From assembly GCA_041397645.1 (NCBI GenBank), contig JAWKWE010000009.1, positions 1 through 22,197 of the forward strand: 22,197 nt of DNA, given 5' to 3'. This DNA is from Hyphomicrobiaceae bacterium (GTDB taxonomy: Bacteria > Pseudomonadota > Alphaproteobacteria > Rhizobiales > Hyphomicrobiaceae). Positions 15,913-22,197 of the stretch are shown here, one piece after another. The position numbers and the translations under genes were made by a program. The notes under the pieces are model-generated. The model saw only the letters and a program-made list of their open reading frames with translations, ran no database searches and was not told where the DNA came from. Each line of letters opens with the position of its first letter. Positions within the stretch are counted from its first letter, which is position 1.

Positions 15913-16326
15913 TCAAAAATCCCACGGGGAGATCACTTCAACGCCGGTCTCAGCAAAATCCTTGACGTTTCGCGTTGCCAGTTGGCCACCATTGACCCGC
16001 GCGATCGCTGCGATCATGCCGTCTGGCGCTGACATCCTCCGGCCTTCCCGTTTGGCGGTGCCCATGATGTCGCCATAGGCCATTGCTGCCTCTTCCGTGA
16101 GACCAAAAATCCGGTCCGCGAAACGCCGGCGCCAATCGGACAAGCCCTGTTCAAGTCGTTTTGCCCGTTCATCGGGCCTTATCTGTTCGATGCCGTACGA
16201 GACCTCGGCAATGGTGACCGTTGGAAGCGCCAGTTCTGCATCATGACGGATCAACCAAGCCATGACGGCCTCGTCGGGCACCTTGTTCAGTGTCTCGGAG
16301 ACCACATTCGTATCGAGAAAGATCAA
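15913..16326 (-). CDS. vapC: VapC/FitB-type PIN-domain ribonuclease toxin
   Basis: 137 residues, the toxin of a type II toxin-antitoxin operon. The PIN active-site acids are visible: D5 in MIFLDTNVVSE, E41 in TIAEVSYGI, D102 in SAPDGMIAA and D123 in ATRNVKDFAE. The C-terminal motif VEVISPWDF is typical of the FitB-like branch. It starts at the ATG at 16326, overlapping the antitoxin stop as ATGA. Family members are Mg-dependent RNases, often cleaving tRNA. Next to repC it probably acts in plasmid maintenance, killing or arresting plasmid-free segregants; that role is inferred from context. Confidence 0.92.
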   Translation of the reverse strand: MIFLDTNVVSETLNKVPDEAVMAWLIRHDAELALPTVTIAEVSYGIEQIRPDERAKRLEQGLSDWRRRFADRIFGLTEEAAMAYGDIMGTAKREGRRMSAPDGMIAAIARVNGGQLATRNVKDFAETGVEVISPWDF

Positions 16327-16571
16327 AATTTGGGGCCCTCATGCACGGTACGATCAGCACGGATGACCTCTTCCAGATCAATATCGGTACCGAAGGCGCT
16401 GGACACGCGCTTGTAGAACTCCGCAGCCGGTTCCCTGCCTGCTTCGCGGACCTCATAGGCCTCCAAAGCACGCTCAACGATTTCCGCGATGGAGCGATGT
16501 TCCCGCCGCGCAAGACGATGTGCCAGATCACGTGCCCTTGCGCTTCGAACAGAGAGTTGTGGTTCTGCCAT
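16323..16571 (-). CDS. vapB: VapB/FitA-like antitoxin
   Basis: 82 residues from the ATG at 16571, preceded by GAAAGGAAA as ribosome-binding site. An alternative start 11 codons upstream lies too close to the promoter. The N-terminal half (LSVRSARARDLAHRLARREH, then SIAEIVERALEAYE) has the ribbon-helix-helix pattern of FitA/VapB DNA-binding antitoxins. The C-terminal half, ending VIRADRTVHEGPKF, would wrap the toxin. It overlaps vapC by 4 bp, so the two are translationally coupled. It should autorepress from the operator at 16613-16646. Confidence 0.88.
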   Translation of the reverse strand: MAEPQLSVRSARARDLAHRLARREHRSIAEIVERALEAYEVREAGREPAAEFYKRVSSAFGTDIDLEEVIRADRTVHEGPKF

Positions 16572-16592
16572 GGCGATTTCCTTTCTGGCCAC

Positions 16593-16646
16593 AATATACG
16601 TCAAACTCTGCTTGCCATCAAGATGGCTATCGATGGCATGATGGCA
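16593..16646 (-). promoter_or_regulatory. vapBC promoter and palindromic operator
   Basis: On the minus strand, TTGATG (16621-16616) and TATATT (16598-16593) are separated by exactly 17 bp, a good sigma-70-like promoter about 22 bp before the antitoxin start. An inverted repeat, TGCCATCA (16613-16620) with TGATGGCA (16639-16646), covers the -35 box. A third copy of GATGGCA at 16632-16638 pairs with the first arm at 12-bp spacing. This resembles the known FitAB operator half-site (TGCTATCA/TGATAGCA). Binding is inferred. Confidence 0.7.
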
Positions 16647-16653
16647 GATACGA

Positions 16654-17970
16654 TCACTTCTTCGGCCTGTTGAGCGAATTCAGCAGCGCATCCGACACCT
16701 CAAACCGCCCTTTCCCCGTTTCACCAGAACCGGTTGGTTCTCCACCGGCCTTTGCGGCCGCCTTGTCCGCATCGAGCTTGGCCCTGAGCAGTGCCATCAC
16801 CATTGGCCAGGTTGAGAACTGCCCTTCCCTCGCCTTGTCGGTCAGGCTGCGCAGATAACCGCCGGCGCTGTTGATCTGGTCAGCCCGCTGCAGGATCGCA
16901 GCCAAGGTAATCGCCGCCTGCATCTCGCCCATGGCTTCGCAGGCCTCCTGCCAGGCGCTTGGACTGACCCCCAGCATCGGCCGGGCGACCTCCGCCGCCG
17001 CCAGAAAGTCCCGCCAGTGGCGGATTTCACCACCAGGTGCCAGATCTTTCACGTCCGGGCAGGCATCCAGCACGATACCCAAGGGCAATTCGCGTTTTGG
17101 CAGGCTCCGCAGGTTGTCAGTTTCCGCAGGCGTGGCGCCTGCTTCTTCTTTTCTTCCTGAGCCATATTCAGATTCAAGATTGGAGTCTGGATTTGAATTC
17201 TGTTTGTGGCGTCCAGAATGGGACTCATTGGCGTCCGGATTCTGTGTTTTTGCGAATGTTTCCAACCGGTCATGCACTTCCACCCAGAGATCCTGAAGCT
17301 CTTCGCACAGGCTTTCGACAAGCTGCCGTGGTGCGCTCCGCGGAAGACGGCCGATAATCTCCTGGTAGATCTGGCTGATACGGCCCCAATTGCCCGGTAC
17401 GCCCTCCTCGATGCCGGCGTCGATCATCTTCACGATATCCCGGCGGAGCAGCGTCAAACGCTCCTTGGCGACCTTGAAAGCCTTTTTCTCGGCTTGGACG
17501 GCATCTGCGAGTTCCTCGAATTCCGCGGCGCGTGCGACGATCGGAGAAAGATCGAAGCCATAAGCCTGTTCGACCTGCCCGCCCCTGCCCTTGCGCGCAT
17601 AGCGCTTGCCGTTCGGGCTGTCTCTGCGGATGATCAGCCCGCAATCGACCAGCACGGCCAGATGCCGGCGCAACGTCGTTGGCGGCATGCCATTGGCACG
17701 TGCCATCAGCTGTTCATTGGAAGGCCACACAATCAGCCCGCCATCGCCGGAGAGCTCGCTGTCGGGATGGAAGGACAAAAGCGCGTTAAGGATCGCAAGC
17801 GAGCGATCTGTAGCACCCAGGAGATCACGAGCTTCCCGGATCGACCGGAAGACCTTCCACTTCTCGACACTCGCGTCTTGCGGTATTGATTTTGCGGCGA
17901 CTTGGCTGGCCATTTGGCCAAGCGTCATCGGCCGCCGCCCAAAGGGCGTCGTTGTCATATGAGTCTGCAT
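16654..17970 (-). CDS. repC: RepC replication initiator (repABC plasmid)
   Basis: 438 residues, the replication initiator of repABC plasmids. The N-terminus MQTHMTTTPFGRRPMTLGQM is the family hallmark, and the start at 17970 is chosen on that basis; the frame extends 21 codons further upstream without similarity. The N-terminal half carries the winged-helix DNA-binding region (NEQLMARANGMPPTTLRRHL, then VDCGLIIRRDSPNGKRYARK). A variable, AT-rich linker (about residues 255-290) separates it from a C-terminal domain with VSPSAWQEACEAMGEMQAAI and INSAGGYLRSLTDKAREGQF. It follows repB by about 195 bp that contain the antisense RNA gene, which should limit its translation. Full length, no disruption. 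Confidence 0.95.
   Translation of the reverse strand: MQTHMTTTPFGRRPMTLGQMASQVAAKSIPQDASVEKWKVFRSIREARDLLGATDRSLAILNALLSFHPDSELSGDGGLIVWPSNEQLMARANGMPPTTLRRHLAVLVDCGLIIRRDSPNGKRYARKGRGGQVEQAYGFDLSPIVARAAEFEELADAVQAEKKAFKVAKERLTLLRRDIVKMIDAGIEEGVPGNWGRISQIYQEIIGRLPRSAPRQLVESLCEELQDLWVEVHDRLETFAKTQNPDANESHSGRHKQNSNPDSNLESEYGSGRKEEAGATPAETDNLRSLPKRELPLGIVLDACPDVKDLAPGGEIRHWRDFLAAAEVARPMLGVSPSAWQEACEAMGEMQAAITLAAILQRADQINSAGGYLRSLTDKAREGQFSTWPMVMALLRAKLDADKAAAKAGGEPTGSGETGKGRFEVSDALLNSLNRPKK
17140..17225. other. Candidate replication origin inside repC
   Basis: A locally AT-rich stretch in the middle of repC, containing runs such as TTCTTCTTTTCTTCC and TTCAGATTCAAGATTGGAG, stands out from the GC-rich gene. 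In studied repABC plasmids oriV lies within the repC coding sequence at an AT-rich region. The boundaries given are approximate and functional assignment is by analogy. Confidence 0.45.
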
Positions 17971-18011
17971 TTTCTCATCACCTATCGCTAGGCAATAGAA
18001 ATCGGCTCGCC

Positions 18012-18025
18012 AAAATGGCGCTAAA
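18012..18025 (+). repeat. 14-bp motif shared with the repA operator
   Basis: AAAATGGCGCTAAA occurs here, in the repC leader, and identically at 20451-20464 upstream of repA. Here it forms part of a small palindrome, CGCC-AAAAT-GGCG (18007-18019 or so), between the antisense RNA promoter and the repC start. It may be a common binding site for RepA or RepB. Confidence 0.5.
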
Positions 18026-18040
18026 CGACTCACAAGAGTC

Positions 18041-18069
18041 TTGACTGCGATTCCGGGAAGTGCGATTCT
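18041..18069 (+). promoter_or_regulatory. Promoter of the repABC antisense RNA
   Basis: TTGACT at 18041-18046 and an extended -10-like TGCGATTCT at 18061-18069 are separated by 17 bp (hexamer GATTCT at 18064). It points opposite to repABC and towards the terminator ending near 18127, predicting a transcript start near 18076. Confidence 0.6.
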
Positions 18070-18075
18070 CTAGCT

Positions 18076-18127
18076 GCTAAACTATCGAGAAGGGCTTCCG
18101 GAAGCGATTTCGGTGGCCTTTTTCTTT
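18076..18127 (+). ncRNA. Counter-transcribed RNA controlling repC (inc-alpha)
   Basis: repABC plasmids encode a small antisense RNA of about 50 nt between repB and repC on the opposite strand. It base-pairs with the repC leader, reduces repC expression and determines incompatibility. The expected arrangement is here: a promoter at 18041-18069, a predicted RNA of about 50 nt, and an intrinsic terminator whose stem is 18093-18100 with 18111-18118, followed by a T-rich tail. The terminator 5' arm includes the perfect palindrome GCTTCCGGAAGC (18094-18105), which offers an alternative fold. Exact ends are estimates from the promoter and terminator. Confidence 0.72.
18093..18127 (+). terminator. 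Intrinsic terminator of the antisense RNA
   Basis: Stem GGCTTCCG / CGGTGGCC (18093-18100 with 18111-18118; one U-U mismatch and one G-U pair), 10-base loop, then TTTTTCTTT at 18119-18127. Confidence 0.7.
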
Positions 18128-18166
18128 GCCGGTTTTCCAGATAGCCGTGAATTCACGGCCGTTTCG

Positions 18167-19165
18167 TCACAGATCACCCTCCCCATTTGCCTCTTGAAAT
18201 TCCTCATAGAGACGTCCCAACTGGTTTGAAACGAATGCGCCAAATTTGGCAGCATCGTTAGATTTCAAGCCAAGCGTGAAAGATCGCCCACTCTCTTTCG
18301 TGGAAACTTTGATGGCGTCGTTGGCCAAGGTCCAAGATTTCTCTGCCACTTTCTGCTTCTTCGGCTTTGTGCGGTTTTTCGCCTTGAGTTCTCCTACAAC
18401 GCGGTCAAACCGATCCTCGCTCGAGAGGTCTGCCGCTTCGCGACTATTCGCAGCCTTCAAAGCGATTTCGGTGTTTCCCGGCTTATCGAGCATGAGCTTG
18501 AGCTCATACCACCGATCACGACCAATCCCTTTTGCTCGACCGATAGCCTTAATCAACTCTGGATCCAGCGATGCGACAGAGAGCATCTTTGACAAGGTCG
18601 GCTTATCGACACCAATCGCGGCCAATGCCGTCGAATTGTCAGAATCATAGTTGTTCCGGACAATGTCAGCGGCGAACAGTGCCTTTTCGATAAAGGAAGT
18701 GTTTGCACGCGCATTGTTTTCCTGACCCTGGGCAATAACGTGCTCGCGATCCGACATTTTCTTGACGACCGCACGAAGCTTGATACCGAGCTCCTTAGCA
18801 GCGCGGTGGCGCAAGCGGCCGAATACGAGCATGTAGCGCCCGGGAACTATAGGGTGGGGGCGCATCAGCGCGGGCGTATTTTGCCCAGACTGCCGAATAG
18901 ATTCGAGAACCTGGCTGTAGTCAGCGTCATAGTCAGATTTTTCGATATTCACGCGATCCTGAGCGAATGATTCATCCACCAAGCTGGGATCAACTTCGAC
19001 AATCGTTTCCCCTTCCATCAACTTATCTGCATGAGCAGCCATCTCATCGATCGAACTGATGATAGAACGAGATGCTCCCTTAATTGTATAATCCAATGCA
19101 ACAGGGGTTTCGGCGTTCCTTCCACCGTTGTCCATGATGTCAGCAAATGGGTTTTTCCGCGCCAT
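18167..19165 (-). CDS. repB: RepB partition protein (ParB family)
   Basis: 332 residues, the centromere-binding partner of RepA. The N-terminus MARKNPFADIMDN is typical of RepB. The ParB/Spo0J nuclease-like domain includes RQSGQNTPALMRPHP (about residues 91-105), YMLVFGRLRHRAAKELG (111-127) and VIAQGQENNARANTSFIEKA (143-162). A helix-turn-helix follows at about 183-201 (LAAIGVDKPTLSKMLSVAS). The C-terminal part is basic and probably dimerising. A GAGGAA motif precedes the start. It lies 75 bp after repA; that gap holds the candidate parS site. Full length. It should load at parS and be moved by RepA ATPase activity. Confidence 0.95.
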   Translation of the reverse strand: MARKNPFADIMDNGGRNAETPVALDYTIKGASRSIISSIDEMAAHADKLMEGETIVEVDPSLVDESFAQDRVNIEKSDYDADYSQVLESIRQSGQNTPALMRPHPIVPGRYMLVFGRLRHRAAKELGIKLRAVVKKMSDREHVIAQGQENNARANTSFIEKALFAADIVRNNYDSDNSTALAAIGVDKPTLSKMLSVASLDPELIKAIGRAKGIGRDRWYELKLMLDKPGNTEIALKAANSREAADLSSEDRFDRVVGELKAKNRTKPKKQKVAEKSWTLANDAIKVSTKESGRSFTLGLKSNDAAKFGAFVSNQLGRLYEEFQEANGEGDL

Positions 19166-19223
19166 CAGACTAAATTCCTCGAAAATGGGTTATACCGCTG
19201 AAATATATCGGTTTTTGGGTGGT

Positions 19224-19239
19224 TTTGACGGCAGTCAAC
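19224..19239. promoter_or_regulatory. Candidate parS partition site between repA and repB
   Basis: TTTGACGGCAGTCAAC (minus strand GTTGACTGCCGTCAAA) is a 16-bp near-palindrome centred on GC, with TTGAC/GTCAA arms. It matches 7 of the 8 fixed positions of the repABC parS pattern GTT-N4-GC-N4-AAC as I recall it, and lies directly after the repA stop codon, a common parS location. Binding by RepB is inferred. Confidence 0.55.
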
Positions 19240-19240
19240 A

Positions 19241-20428
19241 TCACAACCTCCCCCAAGCACGGTGTATCAATCCCTGGATCTCAAAATTCACCCCATCGAG
19301 GCTATCAATCGCGCGATCGTAGGTGTCGCGATTAAAGTTCGATCTCTCTACTTCGTAGAGCGTTTGTTTCGTCAAACCGGCGTCCGAAATTGCGGTGGAT
19401 TTGAGCATCGGGTTCTTCAGAATTTCTTCTGCGAGCATCGACTGCATGAAACCCAGCATTTGAGCCTGAGGAATATCTGTCGGCTCGTACCGAGTAATAA
19501 GATATCGCAGCCAATCAAGCCGCACATGTGCACCCGCTTTTTTGATCGATTTTAAAATATTGCCAAGCATCAAAAGAAATTGGCTCATGGACATCAGATC
19601 AAGCATCTGCGGATGCACGGTGATGAGTACGGACGTCGCAGCCGAGAGGGCAGAAAGGGTCAGATAGCCAAGTTGGGGAGGGCAGTCGATCACAACGATA
19701 TCGTATCGGTCATCCACTGATCCCAAAGTACGTGCTATCCGCGTGAAGAACCGCTTCCCCTCCTGAGAGGGCGACTGCATCGCTAAAGGTGTGTCGTATT
19801 CATATTCTTGAAGTTCAAGGTTCGCCGGGATGATATCCAGCAACGGAAAGTTCGTGGCGCGAACGACATCCTCGATCGGCACCGGGTCATCGTATCGTAT
19901 CGCGTCATACAGCGATGGATTCCGATCAAGCTCGGGTTGAAAGCCATGAAGTGCGGAAAGGGACGCTTGCGGGTCGAGGTCAATGGCCAACACACGGTGC
20001 CCGGTAAGCGCAAGATGCTGTGCCAAATGCGCAGTAGTCGTGGTCTTGCCAGAGCCGCCCTTGAAATTGACGACCGAAACTACCTGCAGCTTCTCACCAG
20101 GTCGTCGATGAGGGACATATTGCTTGGCATCGGTGCGCCCATTCTTATCAAGATAGTCCCGAAGCTCAGACATCTGCTCAGCGGTGTAAAAACGTCTCCC
20201 ACCTGAACCTACGAATGGTTCGGGCCCTTTGTTCTCCAAGTGGAGGCGTTTCAGATTGTTAGGACTAATTCCCAGATAATGTGCTACTTCGGCCATCGAA
20301 AATCGGCGAAGTGACTTCTGACCGGTTGTCGGAAACTTCTCAACGCGCAATTGATCGAGCTTGCGCGATATTTCGGCGCCTTGCGACAATATTTTGTCGT
20401 CAAACTCGAAAGCAGGAAGAGCGGACAT
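19241..20428 (-). CDS. repA: RepA partition ATPase (ParA family)
   Basis: 395 residues, the Walker-type ATPase that segregates the plasmid and autorepresses repABC. An N-terminal winged-helix/MerR-like region (FSMAEVAHYLGISPNNLKRL, about residues 43-62) provides DNA binding. The deviant Walker A motif KGGSGKTTTTAHLAQ is at 123-137, followed by the A' motif AIDLDPQASLSAL and the switch motif IVVIDCPPQLGYLTLSALSA. The start at 20428 has GAGG and AGG motifs upstream and is preceded by a strong operator palindrome. First gene of the repA-repB-repC operon, full length. Confidence 0.96.
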   Translation of the reverse strand: MSALPAFEFDDKILSQGAEISRKLDQLRVEKFPTTGQKSLRRFSMAEVAHYLGISPNNLKRLHLENKGPEPFVGSGGRRFYTAEQMSELRDYLDKNGRTDAKQYVPHRRPGEKLQVVSVVNFKGGSGKTTTTAHLAQHLALTGHRVLAIDLDPQASLSALHGFQPELDRNPSLYDAIRYDDPVPIEDVVRATNFPLLDIIPANLELQEYEYDTPLAMQSPSQEGKRFFTRIARTLGSVDDRYDIVVIDCPPQLGYLTLSALSAATSVLITVHPQMLDLMSMSQFLLMLGNILKSIKKAGAHVRLDWLRYLITRYEPTDIPQAQMLGFMQSMLAEEILKNPMLKSTAISDAGLTKQTLYEVERSNFNRDTYDRAIDSLDGVNFEIQGLIHRAWGRL

Positions 20429-20454
20429 CCTGGGAAACCTCGAAGATTAGAAAA

Positions 20455-20518
20455 TGGCGCTAAATACGGCCAAATGTAAGATTTAGCGCCAGTATGTTCG
20501 ATTCTCCCTTTCTGGCAA
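20455..20518 (-). promoter_or_regulatory. repA promoter and 11-bp inverted-repeat operator
   Basis: A perfect inverted repeat, TGGCGCTAAAT (20455-20465) and ATTTAGCGCCA (20481-20491) with a 15-bp spacer, lies 27 bp upstream of repA. On the minus strand it directly follows a -10-like CATACT (20496-20491), with TTGCCA (20518-20513) as -35 at 16-bp spacing. This position suits RepA/RepB autorepression. The palindrome is certain; the promoter boxes are moderately convincing. Confidence 0.65.
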
Positions 20519-20525
20519 GAGAAAT

Positions 20526-20542
20526 AAGGTTAACGAAACCTT
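20526..20542. repeat. Short inverted repeat upstream of repA
   Basis: AAGGTT (20526-20531) and AACCTT (20537-20542) with a 5-bp spacer, upstream of the predicted repA -35 box. Function unknown. Confidence 0.3.
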
Positions 20543-20643
20543 AACAAGCCTCGCAAGAGCGTCATGGAAAGGGCTATAAAAGTACCGCTTTATTACGTCT
20601 TTTCAATATCTTAGGTAGTTTCTACCCTCGAGCATCGCCGCGA

Positions 20644-20672
20644 GATCACCCCGGTAGTTCTGCCGGGGCCAA
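20644..20672 (+). repeat. Palindromic repeat, left copy
   Basis: The core CCCCGGTAG-TT-CTGCCGGGG (20649-20668) is a strong hairpin with one G-U pair. With its flanks it starts GATCACCCCGG and is, as a 29-bp unit, an inverted copy of 20802-20830 (25 of 29 positions by my count). Confidence 0.75.
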
Positions 20673-20757
20673 AGATGTGAATCAAATCCGCCTTCGACCC
20701 CATTTGCAAGGATTTAGGCGCTCTTCCCCAACGATTCCGGCGACTCAGTGGCTTGAT

Positions 20758-20783
20758 GGCCGAATCGATACCCCGTTTCGGCC
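20758..20783. repeat. Stem-loop between the paired palindromes
   Basis: Perfect 7-bp inverted repeat GGCCGAA (20758-20764) and TTCGGCC (20777-20783) with a 12-base loop. No T-run follows, so it is not an intrinsic terminator. Confidence 0.4.
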
Positions 20784-20801
20784 CCACAATAGCGCACCCG
20801 A

Positions 20802-20830
20802 TTGACCCCGGCAGTTCTGCCGGGGTGATC
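20802..20830 (-). repeat. Palindromic repeat, right copy
   Basis: The core CCCCGGCAG-TT-CTGCCGGGG (20806-20825) is a perfect 9-bp-arm hairpin flanked by GTGATC. It is the inverted partner of 20644-20672, so the two bound a 187-bp segment with no coding content that could be a small non-autonomous element. The stretch from here to trbB (20831-20946) shows no gene. Confidence 0.75.
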
Positions 20831-20946
20831 AATTCGATCCGTTGAGCCACAACCCGCCCAAACTCAACAACCCGGGGGCAGGGTGGCATGGCATCGGCGC
20901 CAACCGACATCAGAAACATGGTTTGCGCATACGCAGGGACCGCATC

Positions 20947-21918
20947 ATGAGCGCTGTTTCTTCGCATGCGCGCCTGGTCCGCAAGCTGCACGAAGCGCTG
21001 GGCGAAGTGATCTCGGCCGCGTTGGATGACGAACATGTCGTCGAAGTGATGCTCAATCCGGACGGGCAACTTTTTGTCGAACGGCTGGGGGAGGGGATTT
21101 CATCCATCGGCGCCCTGACGCCAGGCGCCGCCGAGATCATTATCGGCAGTGTCGCCCATGCGCTCCAGACCGAAGCCGACGAGACCCGGCCGATCATCTC
21201 CGGCGAACTTCCGATTGGCGGGCACCGTTTCGAAGGTCTTCTGCCGCCGGTGGTCAGCGCCCCGAGCTTTACCATCCGACGCCGGGCATCCCGGCTCATT
21301 CCATTAGCCGACTATGTGTCGTCCGGCGTGATAACCAAACTGCAGGCCTCGATCATCCGGCAGGCCATTGCCGACCGCCTCAACATTGTCGTCTCCGGCG
21401 GGACTGGATCGGGCAAGACAACGCTGGCCAATGCCGTCATCGCGGCGATTGTCGATGCTGCGCCGTCTCACCGCCTGATCATTCTCGAAGACACCGCCGA
21501 GATCCAGTGCGCGGCCGAAAATGCCGTCTCACTGCATACGACGGAGAGAGTCGACATGGGCCAGCTCCTTAAAAGCACCATGCGCCTGCGGCCTGACCGG
21601 ATCATCGTCGGCGAGGTGAGGGACGGTGCCGCGCTGACACTGCTCAAGGCGTGGAACACCGGCCATCCGGGCGGCATCACCACAATCCATGCCAACAGCG
21701 CCCATTCCGCGCTTCGCCGTCTTGAGCAACTGACCGCCGAAGCAAGCCAGCAGCCCATGCACGCGGTGATCGGCGAGGCCGTTGATCTCGTTATCTCGAT
21801 TGAACGCACAGCGACCGGACGGCGCGTGCGTGACGTCATGCGCGTCAACGGCTTCGAGCATGGGCGCTACCAGACAGACCATCACTCCCAGATCGACGAG
21901 GACAGTCATGCCGCATAG
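20947..21918 (+). CDS. trbB: TrbB conjugal transfer ATPase
   Basis: 323 residues, the VirB11/PulE-type secretion ATPase of the Trb mating-pair-formation system, acting at the inner-membrane base of the channel. The Walker A motif GGTGSGKT is at residues 151-158. An Asp box (IILEDTAEIQCAAEN), Walker B (DRIIVGEVRDGAALTLLKAW) and the His box (NTGHPGGITTIHANS) follow. The start at 20947 (MSAVSSHARLVRKLHEALG) fits the family length and has AGGGA upstream; the 35-codon extension to 20842 shows no similarity. In Ti-like plasmids trbB is preceded by traI; no LuxI-type gene is present here. It overlaps trbC by 11 bp. Divergent from repABC. Confidence 0.95.
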   Translation: MSAVSSHARLVRKLHEALGEVISAALDDEHVVEVMLNPDGQLFVERLGEGISSIGALTPGAAEIIIGSVAHALQTEADETRPIISGELPIGGHRFEGLLPPVVSAPSFTIRRRASRLIPLADYVSSGVITKLQASIIRQAIADRLNIVVSGGTGSGKTTLANAVIAAIVDAAPSHRLIILEDTAEIQCAAENAVSLHTTERVDMGQLLKSTMRLRPDRIIVGEVRDGAALTLLKAWNTGHPGGITTIHANSAHSALRRLEQLTAEASQQPMHAVIGEAVDLVISIERTATGRRVRDVMRVNGFEHGRYQTDHHSQIDEDSHAA

Positions 21919-22197
21919 GTTCCGCAAATCCGCAATTGTTACCGGCCTCGCTCTTGCGACTGGCTTGGTCGTGGCCAGCCCCGCATTGGCAAGCTCTGGC
22001 GCTGGCCTGCCCTGGGAAGGGCCGCTGCAACAGATCCAGCAATCAATCACCGGACCGGTCGCGGGCTTCATTGCGCTTGCCGCGGTCGCGGTTGCCGGCG
22101 GCATGCTGATCTTCGGCGGGGAGCTCAATGATTTTGCCCGGCGGCTGATGTATGTCGTTCTCGTTGCCGGTATTCTTCTTGGCGCGACCCAGATCGT
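21908..22197 (+). CDS. trbC: TrbC conjugal pilin (3' end beyond window)
   Basis: The first 96 codons are visible. A signal-peptide-like N-terminus (basic MPHRFRKS, then hydrophobic AIVTGLALATGLVVA, ending PALAS) is followed by a mature part with two hydrophobic segments (PVAGFIALAAVAVAGGMLIF and RRLMYVVLVAGILLGATQI). This is the VirB2/TrbC major pilin layout. Family members are about 100-130 residues, often cyclised after processing. The ATG at 21908 lies within the end of trbB, consistent with translational coupling. The order trbB-trbC matches the standard trb operon. Confidence 0.9.
   Translation, partial: MPHRFRKSAIVTGLALATGLVVASPALASSGAGLPWEGPLQQIQQSITGPVAGFIALAAVAVAGGMLIFGGELNDFARRLMYVVLVAGILLGATQI

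Noticed and set aside
20842..20946. 35-codon N-terminal extension of trbB, considered as a traI remnant
   Set aside because: The translation does not resemble the end of a LuxI-type synthase, and TrbB length fits the start at 20947.
1..22197. CRISPR array, tRNA or rRNA genes
   Set aside because: No regularly spaced repeats and no recognisable tRNA or rRNA sequence on reading the window.

Overview
The window reads as part of a rhizobial-type alphaproteobacterial plasmid (order Hyphomicrobiales). The main evidence is a complete repABC replication/partition unit (repA, repB and repC on the minus strand, 20428 to 16654) with its antisense RNA and a candidate partition site, divergent from the start of a trb conjugation operon (trbB, trbC; 20947 to the window end). 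A DUF1612/HTH gene and a serine recombinase typical of rhizobial plasmids lie nearby. The assignment rests on protein-level recognition; no species is claimed.

Layout. (1) 1-1300: an AbiE-type toxin-antitoxin pair on the minus strand. The antitoxin is complete, the nucleotidyltransferase toxin runs off the left edge, and a promoter/operator palindrome lies upstream. (2) 1645-7011: nested mobile-element debris. A complete IS21-family element (istA, istB, 31-bp perfect inverted repeats) abuts a Tn3-family transposase lacking its N-terminal part. The Tn3 38-bp terminal repeat ends inside a cytochrome c' gene, of which only the 3' part remains. (3) 7332-13205: a tightly packed, high-GC minus-strand operon in transcription order GNAT-like protein, asparagine synthase-like amidotransferase, acyl carrier protein, acyl-AMP ligase and NAD synthase-like ATP pyrophosphatase. 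It looks like a small carrier-protein-dependent biosynthetic pathway. The amidotransferase reads in four pieces separated by three single-base deletions. (4) 13497-15809: the DUF1612/HTH gene and the divergent serine recombinase. (5) 15913-16650: a VapBC/FitAB-type toxin-antitoxin operon with a recognisable promoter and operator. (6) 16654-20520: repABC. (7) 20521-22197: a palindrome-rich intergenic region followed by trbB and trbC.

How it fits together. RepA and RepB should segregate the plasmid through the palindrome between their genes. RepC should initiate replication, probably at the AT-rich stretch in its own gene, and be limited by the antisense RNA between repB and repC. The vapBC and possibly abiE modules would add post-segregational stability, and trb would provide the mating-pair apparatus. 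The 7.3-13.2 kb operon is cargo. The most novel-looking items are this operon, with its divergent NadE paralogue and frameshifted amidotransferase, a 14-bp motif shared by the repA operator and the repC leader, and a pair of near-identical palindromes upstream of trbB where Ti-like plasmids normally carry traI.
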